From Ilumatobacteraceae bacterium (GTDB lineage Bacteria > Actinomycetota > Acidimicrobiia > Acidimicrobiales > Ilumatobacteraceae): 32,787 nt of DNA. How positions within the stretch are numbered: position 1 is the first letter of the stretch; every line of letters begins with the position of its first letter. Location of the stretch: the NCBI GenBank assembly GCA_025358075.1, contig JANYKU010000013.1:1-32787 (forward strand). Direction: 5' to 3'. The notes beneath the pieces were generated by a model. That model was not told the DNA's origin. It worked only from the letters and a program-made list of their open reading frames with translations, and searched no databases. A program made the position numbers and the translations under genes. Positions 1-6,583 of the stretch are shown here, one piece after another.

Positions 1-881
1 CGGCGATGCTGCTCGGAACGACCGCGGTGATCGGTGATCGATTCTCGGCATCGGGGTTCTGGGACGAGATCCGCCGCTCGGGCGCGACGGTGTTCGACTT
101 CATGGGCGCGACGTTGACCATCCTGCACAAACGGCCGCCGCAAGCCGACGACCGAGCCAACCCGGCCAGGTTGGGTTGGGGAGTCCCCGTCCCCGAGTTC
201 GCCGACGACTTCGAACATCGTTTCGGTGTGAAGCTGGTCGAGCTGTACGGGTCCACTGATGCGGGCATCCCGATGTACCACCCGGTCGACGTTCCGCGCC
301 GGCCCGGCTCGTGCGGTCGGCCGATCCCGCAGTACGACGTGCGGCTGTTCGACGAACGCGGTGTCGAGGTAGCCGTCGGCGAGGTCGGCGAGATCGTCGT
401 TCGTCCCAACGAGCCGTCGTTGATGTCGGATGGCTACTACGGCTTGCCGGAGGCAACGTTGGCGTCACGCCACGACCTGTGGTTCCACACCGGCGACCTC
501 GCTCGTCGCGATGCCGACGGGTACTTCTACTTCGTCGGTCGCCGCAGCGACAGCATCCGCCGCCGCGGTGAGAACATCTCCGCCTTCGAGGTCGAGGAGG
601 TGGTCAAGTTGCATCCGGCCGTGCTCGACGCGGCCGCCTACGGCGTGCCCAGTGAGCTCACCGAGGACGAGGTGATGGTGGCGGTCGTGCCCCGTCCCGG
701 GCACGTCGTGGAGCCGCTGACGCTGACCGAGTTCTGCGCCGGGCGCATGGGTGGGCACATGGTGCCCCGGTACGTCGACATCGTCGAGTCGCTACCGCGG
801 ACACCGACGGAGAAGGTGCAGAAGGCGTTGCTCCGCGACCGCGGAGTCACGGCGACGACATGGGATCGCGACGCGAGTTGA
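1..881 (+). CDS. Acyl-CoA ligase of the ANL superfamily, carnitine-CoA ligase (CaiC)-like; 5' truncated by the window
   Basis: The reading frame is open to the window edge, so this is the C-terminal ~290 residues of a protein whose family is about 500 residues long; the ATG at 6 is internal. Motifs of adenylate-forming enzymes are visible in order: LYGSTD (A5-like, ATP binding), FHTGDLARRDADG (A7), FVGRRSDSIRRRGENIS (A8 hinge) and TPTEKVQK with the A10 lysine near the end. The enzyme would activate a carboxylate to an acyl-adenylate and then to its CoA thioester in the cytoplasm. The adjacent carnitine catabolic genes suggest carnitine, crotonobetaine or a related short acid as substrate. That is inference from context: the motifs do not define the substrate, and a medium-chain fatty acid is also possible. 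Confidence 0.85.
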   Translation, partial: AMLLGTTAVIGDRFSASGFWDEIRRSGATVFDFMGATLTILHKRPPQADDRANPARLGWGVPVPEFADDFEHRFGVKLVELYGSTDAGIPMYHPVDVPRRPGSCGRPIPQYDVRLFDERGVEVAVGEVGEIVVRPNEPSLMSDGYYGLPEATLASRHDLWFHTGDLARRDADGYFYFVGRRSDSIRRRGENISAFEVEEVVKLHPAVLDAAAYGVPSELTEDEVMVAVVPRPGHVVEPLTLTEFCAGRMGGHMVPRYVDIVESLPRTPTEKVQKALLRDRGVTATTWDRDAS

Positions 882-939
882 CGCCGTTCATGCGTTAAAG
901 TCGTCGACGGCGGGCTCCTTGAGTTCGGAGGTGGGGTGA

Positions 940-2070
940 TTGACTGACGACACGTTGACGTGGTCGCTGTCGCCATCCCAGTCGACGGCTCCGGGCCGAA
1001 GTGGCCGCTACTTCATCAGTGCGCCGATCGATGCGATGTTCATCGGCGGAGCATCGGTCGCCCTCTACATCGCCTTGCGGGTCTCTCCTTCGCTGGCGTC
1101 ATCGGCAGCACTCGGGTCGCTGGCAGCGACCCTGGTGTGGGTGTGCAACTACCCGCACTTCGCCTCGTCGAGCTTCCGCCTCTACCACTCGCGGGCTGTC
1201 TCACGGCAGTATCCGATGACCGCCTGGCTGATCCCGTTCGTCATGGTGGCCGCAGTGGTTGGTTGCTACCTGTCACCCAACGTTGTCGCACCGATGTTCG
1301 TCAAGCTGTACTTCTTCTGGTCGCCGTATCACTTCTCCGGCCAGACGGTCGGGATCACCATGATCTACGCCCGCCGCAGCGGCTACCGGATCGACGGCTG
1401 GGGGCGCATGGCATTGAGCTTGTTCGTGTTCTCGACGTTCGCCGTGCAGAGCGCGTGGGCCGAGTTGGCGTTGCAGACGCACGCCGTGAGGTCACTGACT
1501 GGCGGCCGGCATGCGTACTTCGGCGTCACGTTCGGTGTGCTCGGCGTGCCGGCCTGGTTGCCCCGAGCGCTCACTGTCGTGCTCTGGGCCAGCCTTGCGG
1601 TGTTCGGGGCCTACATGTTGCAACAACTGCTCCGCGACCGCCGAGTCATCCCATGGATCGTGCTGCTTCCGGCGGCCTCGCAGTTCATCTGGTTCTACGC
1701 GCCGAACGTGGGCGAGTACGCGGCCCTCGTCCCCTTCTTCCACTCGCTGCAATACCTCCTGATCGCCTGGAGCGTGCAGCTCAGCGTCGGCCTGGGCGAG
1801 CGACGGAAGAGCCCGTCAGTGAAATACGTGGTCTCCGAGTCGACCCGGTGGGCGGCGATCATCGTCCTTGCCGGTGTCGCGCTCTTCTGGGGTCTTCCGC
1901 AGATCGGCAGCCACTTCGGGCGATCGCTGCAGTTCAGCAATGCGGTGCTGCTCTCCGCAATTCAGATCCATCACTTCTTCGTCGATGGCGTCATCTGGAG
2001 GCTGCGTGAACCCTCCGTCCGTTCGCCGCTATCTACATCGTTGAAGATGCTTACCGGGACTGGGCGATAG
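940..2070 (+). CDS. Multi-pass membrane protein of unknown function
   Basis: A 376-residue protein starting at TTG 940, chosen because a GGAGG Shine-Dalgarno sequence lies about nine bases upstream. Hydropathy by eye gives roughly eight or nine membrane segments. Histidines cluster in or near the membrane: NYPHF, FWSPYHFSGQ, FFHSLQYL and, near the C-terminus, IQIHHFFVDGVIW. Such histidine pairs inside helices can bind a metal, as in membrane oxygenases and desaturases, so a membrane-embedded metalloenzyme is conceivable, but I do not recognise the family. The 3' end overlaps the convergent dehydrogenase gene by 20 bp. It lies 58 bp after the acyl-CoA ligase on the same strand and may share its transcript. 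Confidence 0.75.
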   Translation: MTDDTLTWSLSPSQSTAPGRSGRYFISAPIDAMFIGGASVALYIALRVSPSLASSAALGSLAATLVWVCNYPHFASSSFRLYHSRAVSRQYPMTAWLIPFVMVAAVVGCYLSPNVVAPMFVKLYFFWSPYHFSGQTVGITMIYARRSGYRIDGWGRMALSLFVFSTFAVQSAWAELALQTHAVRSLTGGRHAYFGVTFGVLGVPAWLPRALTVVLWASLAVFGAYMLQQLLRDRRVIPWIVLLPAASQFIWFYAPNVGEYAALVPFFHSLQYLLIAWSVQLSVGLGERRKSPSVKYVVSESTRWAAIIVLAGVALFWGLPQIGSHFGRSLQFSNAVLLSAIQIHHFFVDGVIWRLREPSVRSPLSTSLKMLTGTGR

Positions 2071-3538
2071 CGCGACCGGCCTGGGCTGGGCGCGGCAACA
2101 GGTCGTGATGGACGGCGATCTCGGCGAGCTTGGCCTGAAGCTGGGCGGCAGCAGGCGACGACTTGCCGGCGCGCGCATCGACGTGCAACATCATGTGCTC
2201 GGCCGTGGCCACCACGGAATCGTCATCGGCCCGATGCACCGTGGTGAAGATGTGGAACCTCTTGGGGTCGTGCGACATCAGTTGCGCCGTGACATAGAGG
2301 TGGTCGCCGGCGTGGCTCTGGGCGATGAAGTTGAGGTGGCTCTCGACCGTGTAGTACGAACAGCCCGACTGCAGGTAGGCCTCGTCGACACCGATGAGGC
2401 GCATGAACTTGTCTCCGGCCTCGCTGGTGATCTGCATGTATCGGCTGTCGTTGGTGTGCCCGTTGTAGTCGACCCACTCGTTGGGCACGCTGCGCTGGTG
2501 GATGCGGATCGGGCCGGTCACATCGACGTCGGCGGCGACGAGATTGCCACGGTCGAACAACGTCTGTTCGAAGTCGGCCAGGGTCTTGCCGGCCGCGAAC
2601 CCGCGATTGCGCAACCCATGCATGACCTCGACGAGGCAGTCGTCGCGCAGCGCCTCCAGCTCGCGGATCGACATGCCGGGCGTCTGCTCGTCGACCTGGG
2701 CGTCGCTCTGCGCACAGATCATGTCGAGCAACTCGTCGGTCAACTCGGGTACGTCCATCAGCTTCGTCCATGGCCACTTCAGCGCCGGTCCGAACTGGGC
2801 CATGAAGTGGCGCATACCTGCCTCGCCACCGGCGATCCGGTAGATCAGGAACGTGCCCATGAAGCTCCACCGCAAGCCGGGGCCGAAGCGCATGGCGTCG
2901 TCGATCTCGGCCGCCGTGGCAACGCCGTCGTTGACCAACCACAACGCCTCGCGCCACAGGGCCTCCATCAGCCGGTCGGCAACGAACCCGTCGATCTCCT
3001 TCGACAGCATCAACGGATGCATGCCGATGCTGCGGTACATCTCGGCAGCGCGTTGCTTGGTGGACTCGGAGGTCGCCGCGCCGCCACACACCTCGACGAG
3101 CGGCATGAGGTACACGGGGTTGAACGGATGGCCGACGACCAGCCGCTCGGGGTGAACCATGTCGCGCTGCATCTCGGTTGGGAGCAGACCGGAGGTCGAT
3201 GACCCGAACACGACATCGTCGCCGGCAACCCGGCTGGCGGCGGCGAACAGCTTCTGCTTCAGGTCGAGCCGCTCGGGTGCGCTCTCCTGCACGAAGTGGG
3301 CGCCCTCGACGGCTTCCTCGGCGGTGGTGACGATCTGCAGCGAGCCCTCGACCGGCCACGGAGCATTGGTGAGCTTGGTGTTGGCGCGGCGGGCGTTGGC
3401 AATGACCTCGCCGACCTTGCGCGGCGCTTCGGGATCCGGGTCGAAGAGCACGACGTCGTGGCCGTTGAGCAAGAACCGCGCCGCCCAACCGCCGCCGATC
3501 ACACCGCCGCCGAGCAGACCGATGTGGCCAGTCGTCAT
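2051..3538 (-). CDS. lcdH: Bifunctional carnitine 3-dehydrogenase / betainyl-CoA thioesterase-type fusion
   Basis: A 495-residue two-domain protein. Residues 5-190 form a 3-hydroxyacyl-CoA dehydrogenase-type Rossmann domain (HIGLLGGGVIGGGWAARF, then FGSSTSG and VGHPFNP with the likely catalytic His138). Residues 190-335 are the helical C-terminal dehydrogenase domain. Residues 340-460 are a hot-dog thioesterase of the 4HBT type with WVDYNGHTND at 355-364. In known carnitine degraders the dehydrogenase makes 3-dehydrocarnitine with NAD+, and the thioesterase releases glycine betaine from betainyl-CoA; fused versions exist in rhizobia. The start is ATG 3538, which overlaps the TGA of the upstream citrate synthase gene (ATGA), implying translational coupling. 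An upstream in-frame ATG at 3652 would lie deep inside that gene and was rejected. Last gene of the BKACE operon. Confidence 0.88.
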   Translation of the reverse strand: MTTGHIGLLGGGVIGGGWAARFLLNGHDVVLFDPDPEAPRKVGEVIANARRANTKLTNAPWPVEGSLQIVTTAEEAVEGAHFVQESAPERLDLKQKLFAAASRVAGDDVVFGSSTSGLLPTEMQRDMVHPERLVVGHPFNPVYLMPLVEVCGGAATSESTKQRAAEMYRSIGMHPLMLSKEIDGFVADRLMEALWREALWLVNDGVATAAEIDDAMRFGPGLRWSFMGTFLIYRIAGGEAGMRHFMAQFGPALKWPWTKLMDVPELTDELLDMICAQSDAQVDEQTPGMSIRELEALRDDCLVEVMHGLRNRGFAAGKTLADFEQTLFDRGNLVAADVDVTGPIRIHQRSVPNEWVDYNGHTNDSRYMQITSEAGDKFMRLIGVDEAYLQSGCSYYTVESHLNFIAQSHAGDHLYVTAQLMSHDPKRFHIFTTVHRADDDSVVATAEHMMLHVDARAGKSSPAAAQLQAKLAEIAVHHDLLPRPAQAGRAIAQSR

Positions 3539-4635
3539 CGAGTCACCGCGCTGCTGACGGCGCTGGGCGGCCGTGAGGCGGGGCCGGTGTAGATGGCCGA
3601 AGGCCTGATCAACCGGCCGGTGCGCTTCTGCTCGAGGATGTGCGCGCTCCACCCGGCGGTGCGAGCGCAGGCGAACATCGCCGTGAACATGTGCGCGGGA
3701 ACCTCGGCGTAGTCGAGCACGACGGCCGACCAGAACTCGACGTTGGTGGCCAGGACACGATCGGGGTAACGGGCTTTCAATTCTTCGAGCGCAGCATGCT
3801 CGAGGGCCTCGGCGACCTCGACGCGCGGTGCCTTCAACTCCTTCGCGGTGCGGCGAAGCACTCGGGCGCGGGGGTCTTCAGCGCGGTAGACGCGGTGGCC
3901 GAAGCCCATGAGGCGGTCGCCGCGATCCATTGCCCGCTTCACCCAGCGGACTGCGTCGCCTTCCTGCTCGACCTCGTCGAGCATCTGCAACACGCGCGAC
4001 GGCGCACCGCCGTGGAGCGGACCCGAGAGGGCGCCAACAGCGCCAGACAGCGCGGCGGCGACGTCGGCGCCGGTCGAGGCGATCACCCGAGCGGTGAACG
4101 TCGAGGCGTTCATGCCGTGCTCGGCGGCCGACACCCAATAGGCATCCACCGCCTTCACATGGTTGGGGTCAGGGTCGCCCCGCCAGCGGCGCATGAACCG
4201 TTCGGTGATGGTCGAGGCACCGTCGATGTGCTTCTGCGGCACCATTGCCAGGCCCAACCCGCGTGCCGACTGGGCGACGAACGACAGGGCCATGACCGAT
4301 GCCCTGGCCAGGTCGTCGCGGACCTGGGTGTCGTCGATGTCGAGCATCTGCTCGAGGCCCCAGAACGGTGCGAGCATCGCCAGCGCGCTCTGCACGTCGA
4401 CGCGAATGTCACCTGAATGAACGGGGATCGGAAACGGCTCGGCCGGTGGCAGCCCTGGTTCGAACGCCCCGTCGACCAGCAGACCCCAGACGCGGCCGTA
4501 GTCGTAGTGGCCGACGAGCTCTTCGATGTCGACACCGCGATAGCGCAGCGCACCGCCTTCACGGTCGGGCTCGGCGATCTGGGTCTCGAAGGCGATGACG
4601 CCTTCGAGACCGTGCTGCACCACTTGTTCACCCAT
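3535..4635 (-). CDS. Citrate synthase-family protein within the carnitine operon
   Basis: A 366-residue single-domain citrate synthase homologue resembling actinobacterial CitA. Visible motifs are EHGMNAST with the acetyl-CoA-binding histidine (His173), GPLHGGAP, GFGHRVYRAEDPRA with the oxaloacetate histidine (His247), and NVEFWSAVVLD. In the last motif Glu300 occupies the position of the usual catalytic aspartate (NVDxY). From memory this Glu also occurs in CitA-type proteins, so it may be a subfamily trait rather than a defect. It would condense acetyl-CoA, or another acyl-CoA, with oxaloacetate. The gene starts 24 bp after BKACE behind a GAGGGG Shine-Dalgarno sequence, and its stop overlaps the dehydrogenase start, so it is a true operon member. 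A 2-methylcitrate or other acyl-specific synthase cannot be excluded. Confidence 0.85.
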   Translation of the reverse strand: MGEQVVQHGLEGVIAFETQIAEPDREGGALRYRGVDIEELVGHYDYGRVWGLLVDGAFEPGLPPAEPFPIPVHSGDIRVDVQSALAMLAPFWGLEQMLDIDDTQVRDDLARASVMALSFVAQSARGLGLAMVPQKHIDGASTITERFMRRWRGDPDPNHVKAVDAYWVSAAEHGMNASTFTARVIASTGADVAAALSGAVGALSGPLHGGAPSRVLQMLDEVEQEGDAVRWVKRAMDRGDRLMGFGHRVYRAEDPRARVLRRTAKELKAPRVEVAEALEHAALEELKARYPDRVLATNVEFWSAVVLDYAEVPAHMFTAMFACARTAGWSAHILEQKRTGRLIRPSAIYTGPASRPPSAVSSAVTR

Positions 4636-4659
4636 CGCCGTAGCCCCTCGGTTGTGCGC

Positions 4660-5553
4660 TCAGTGCTTGATGAGCTTCAGCTTGTCACGCACTTCCTGCG
4701 GCCCGAGAATCCGCACGTTCATGCTCTCGAGCAGTTGCTTGGCGCGGGCGACGAGCTCTGCGTTGGTGGCTTTGTGGCCGCGTCCGAGGTAGAGGTTGTC
4801 TTCCAGGCCGACGCGTACGTTGCCTCCGGCGAGTGCCGCCATGGCGACGAACGGGATCTGCATGCGACCGATCGAGAACCCCGAGAACACGCAATCGTTC
4901 GGGAGGTTGTTGACGAGGGCCAAGAACGTGTTGGGATCGTCGGGCGCGCCGTAGGCGATGCCCATGCACAGTTGGATCATCACCGGATCATCGAGCAGGC
5001 CATCGCGGATGAGCTCCTTGACCTGCACCAGATGGCCGGTGTCGAACACCTCCAATTCAGGGCGTACTCCCAGTGCCTGCACCTGACGGGCCATGCTGCG
5101 CAGCACGCTGGGGGTGTTGACCATGATGTAGTCGCCGCCCGACGCGAAGTTCATCGTGCCGCAGTCGAGCGTGCAGATCTCGGGCATGAGGGTGCGCACG
5201 TGGTCGAGGCGTTCGGTGGCGCCGGCCATGTCGGTGCCGTCGGGATTGATCGGCAACACGGCTTCGTCGCCGCCCAGCACCAGGTCGCCGCCCATGCCGG
5301 CCGTGAGGTTGAGCACGACGTCGATGCCGGAGTCGCGGATGCGGCCCACCGCCTCGGCGTACAGCTCGGTAGTACGTGCTCCTTTGCCCGTCTGCGGATC
5401 GCGGACGTGGAGGTGCACCACGGCGGCGCCGGCCTTGGCCGCGTCGATCGCGGACGCGGCGATCTGCTCCGGAGTCACGGGAACGTGCGGACTCCTCCCG
5501 ACGGTGTCTCCGGCGCCGGTGATGGCGCAGGTGATGAAAACTTCCCAGTTCAT
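4660..5553 (-). CDS. Beta-keto acid cleavage enzyme (BKACE, DUF849), probable 3-dehydrocarnitine cleavage enzyme
   Basis: A 297-residue BKACE/Kce-family TIM barrel. The zinc motif HLHVRD (His47, His49) and the conserved GLEDNLY acidic motif (Glu251) are present, and the length fits the family. The family condenses a beta-keto acid with acetyl-CoA, giving acetoacetate plus a new CoA ester. With 3-dehydrocarnitine this yields betainyl-CoA, the substrate of the thioesterase fused to the dehydrogenase two genes downstream. Substrate assignment therefore rests mainly on context. I chose ATG 5553 because a GGGGG ribosome-binding sequence sits about seven bases upstream; an in-frame TTG at 5559 overlaps that region. 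First gene of the three-gene minus-strand operon, with a candidate operator in its leader. Confidence 0.88.
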   Translation of the reverse strand: MNWEVFITCAITGAGDTVGRSPHVPVTPEQIAASAIDAAKAGAAVVHLHVRDPQTGKGARTTELYAEAVGRIRDSGIDVVLNLTAGMGGDLVLGGDEAVLPINPDGTDMAGATERLDHVRTLMPEICTLDCGTMNFASGGDYIMVNTPSVLRSMARQVQALGVRPELEVFDTGHLVQVKELIRDGLLDDPVMIQLCMGIAYGAPDDPNTFLALVNNLPNDCVFSGFSIGRMQIPFVAMAALAGGNVRVGLEDNLYLGRGHKATNAELVARAKQLLESMNVRILGPQEVRDKLKLIKH

Positions 5554-5593
5554 GGTCAACCCCCGTGTGCTCTAGCTGCTCGAGATCCGTTGT

Positions 5594-5609
5594 CTGAACG
5601 AACGGTCAG
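5594..5609. promoter_or_regulatory. Candidate TetR-type operator in the divergent region
   Basis: An imperfect 16-bp palindrome, CTGAACGAACGGTCAG, with half-sites CTGAaCGa and CTGAcCGt. It lies 41 bp upstream of the BKACE start and just downstream, on the minus strand, of a TAGAGT -10-like hexamer (5613-5618). That placement would suit repression of the carnitine operon. CGTTCG-type cores are common in TetR-family sites, but the cognate regulator is not in the window. Confidence 0.4.
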
Positions 5610-5650
5610 CTAACTCTAACGCAACGGGACGTGTGAACATTGCGGCGGCC

Positions 5651-5748
5651 GCACGGCGACAAGGGGGAGCGATGGAGCAACTGGCACAGCGACGAGCGGG
5701 AGCGGTGGAGCAACTGGCACGGCGACAGGAGGAGCGATGGAGCAACTA
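5651..5748 (+). repeat. Three-copy 33-bp tandem repeat carrying ribosome-binding and start sites
   Basis: Units are 5651-5683, 5684-5716 and 5717-5748 (33, 33 and 32 bp), differing at only a few bases. Each contains a purine-rich Shine-Dalgarno stretch, a start codon (ATG 5672, GTG 5705, ATG 5737) and the following GAGCAACT. The first two starts share a frame. The third, used by the SDR gene, is displaced by one base. The translation initiation region has evidently been duplicated twice. Confidence 0.9.
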
Positions 5749-5749
5749 G
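5672..5749 (+). CDS. Short upstream ORF overlapping the SDR start
   Basis: ATG 5672 in repeat unit 1 opens a 25-codon frame (MEQLAQRRAGAV...) that runs through unit 2 and stops at TAG 5747-5749, inside the first codons of the SDR gene and in a different frame. It has its own GGGGGAG ribosome-binding sequence. It could be a by-product of the repeat expansion, or a translated leader that couples to or dampens SDR translation. The peptide itself shows no recognisable feature. Confidence 0.3.
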   Translation: MEQLAQRRAGAVEQLARRQEERWSN

Positions 5750-6498
5750 CAGGGTTACGAGCGTTGGTGACCGGAGGAGGTTCCGGTATCGGCGCAGCGA
5801 TCGCGGCGACGTTGGCACAACACGGGGCGCGGGTCATGGTCGTCGACGCAGATCCGGCAACGGGCCCCGACGTGGTCGGCGACGTCGCCGACACCGCCGC
5901 CGTCGACGAGCTCTTCGCCGAGGTCGCGGCGCGCATGGGTGGGCTCGACGTGCTGATCAACAACGTCGGCATCGCCGGACCGACGGCCCCGGTGCACGAC
6001 ATGGATCCTGCTGATTTCGACCACTGCGTACGGGTCAACCTCGGCTCGATGTTCCGATGCACTCGCAAGGCGGTGCCGATGCTCCGGTTTCTGCCTGGCT
6101 CGATCGTCAACATCTCGTCGACTGCCGGGATCTTCGGGTTTCCGCTGCGCTCGCCGTACGCCGCCGCCAAGTGGGCGGTGATTGGTTTGACCAAGACGTG
6201 GGCAATGGAACTGGGCGGGGATGGGATCCGCGTCAATGCCATCTGCCCCGGATCGGTCGGCGGGCCGCGCATGGACGGCGTGATCGAACGAGAGGCTGCC
6301 GTCACCGGGGTGATCCCGGCTGAGGTGCGCTCCGGCTACGAGCGGCAGGTGTCGATGGGGTCGTTCGTCGACGCCACGGACGTGGCCAACGCAGTCGCGT
6401 TCCTGTCGTCACCGGCGGCTCGCTTCATCTCCGGGCAGGTGTTGGGGGTCGACGGCCATACCGAAACACTGCGCACAGGTTGTTCACATTCAGTTTGA
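5737..6498 (+). CDS. Short-chain dehydrogenase/reductase (classical SDR)
   Basis: A 253-residue NAD(P)-dependent oxidoreductase. The cofactor motif TGGGSGIG (residues 12-19), the structural NNVG motif, the catalytic serine in ISSTAG and the YAAAK Tyr-Lys pair are all present, followed by the substrate loop after CPGSVGGPR. The start is ATG 5737 in the third tandem repeat unit, preceded by AGGAGGAG. It is divergent from the carnitine operon across a shared regulatory region and is followed by the ABC importer. Oxidation of a hydroxy acid or alcohol linked to the same catabolic route is a reasonable inference, but SDR substrates cannot be read from sequence. Confidence 0.9.
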   Translation: MEQLAGLRALVTGGGSGIGAAIAATLAQHGARVMVVDADPATGPDVVGDVADTAAVDELFAEVAARMGGLDVLINNVGIAGPTAPVHDMDPADFDHCVRVNLGSMFRCTRKAVPMLRFLPGSIVNISSTAGIFGFPLRSPYAAAKWAVIGLTKTWAMELGGDGIRVNAICPGSVGGPRMDGVIEREAAVTGVIPAEVRSGYERQVSMGSFVDATDVANAVAFLSSPAARFISGQVLGVDGHTETLRTGCSHSV

Positions 6499-6526
6499 AA
6501 TGTCTGGCGATCCCGCGCGTTATAGT
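6495..6526 (+). promoter_or_regulatory. Possible promoter of the ABC importer operon
   Basis: TTGAAA (6495-6500) and TATAGT (6521-6526) lie in the 85-bp gap between the SDR and the substrate-binding protein. The -10 is good, but the 20-bp spacer is longer than usual. The SDR and transporter may alternatively be co-transcribed. Confidence 0.35.
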
Positions 6527-6583
6527 CCTGGCGACTCGGCGTCGCAGATTTGGGGACGCTCTTGATACAAGGGGGAAGTTGGA

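Noticed and set aside
878..901. TTGACG and TAAAGT before the membrane protein gene as a promoter
   Set aside because: The spacer is only 12 bp; a short gap after the CoA ligase gene makes co-transcription as likely.
2105..3202. A 365-codon plus-strand frame opposite the carnitine dehydrogenase fusion
   Set aside because: Shadow of a gene with clear Rossmann and hot-dog motifs.
3539..3652. N-terminal extension of the carnitine dehydrogenase to ATG 3652
   Set aside because: The added residues resemble no family member, lie inside the citrate synthase gene, and the ATGA overlap at 3535-3538 gives a better start.
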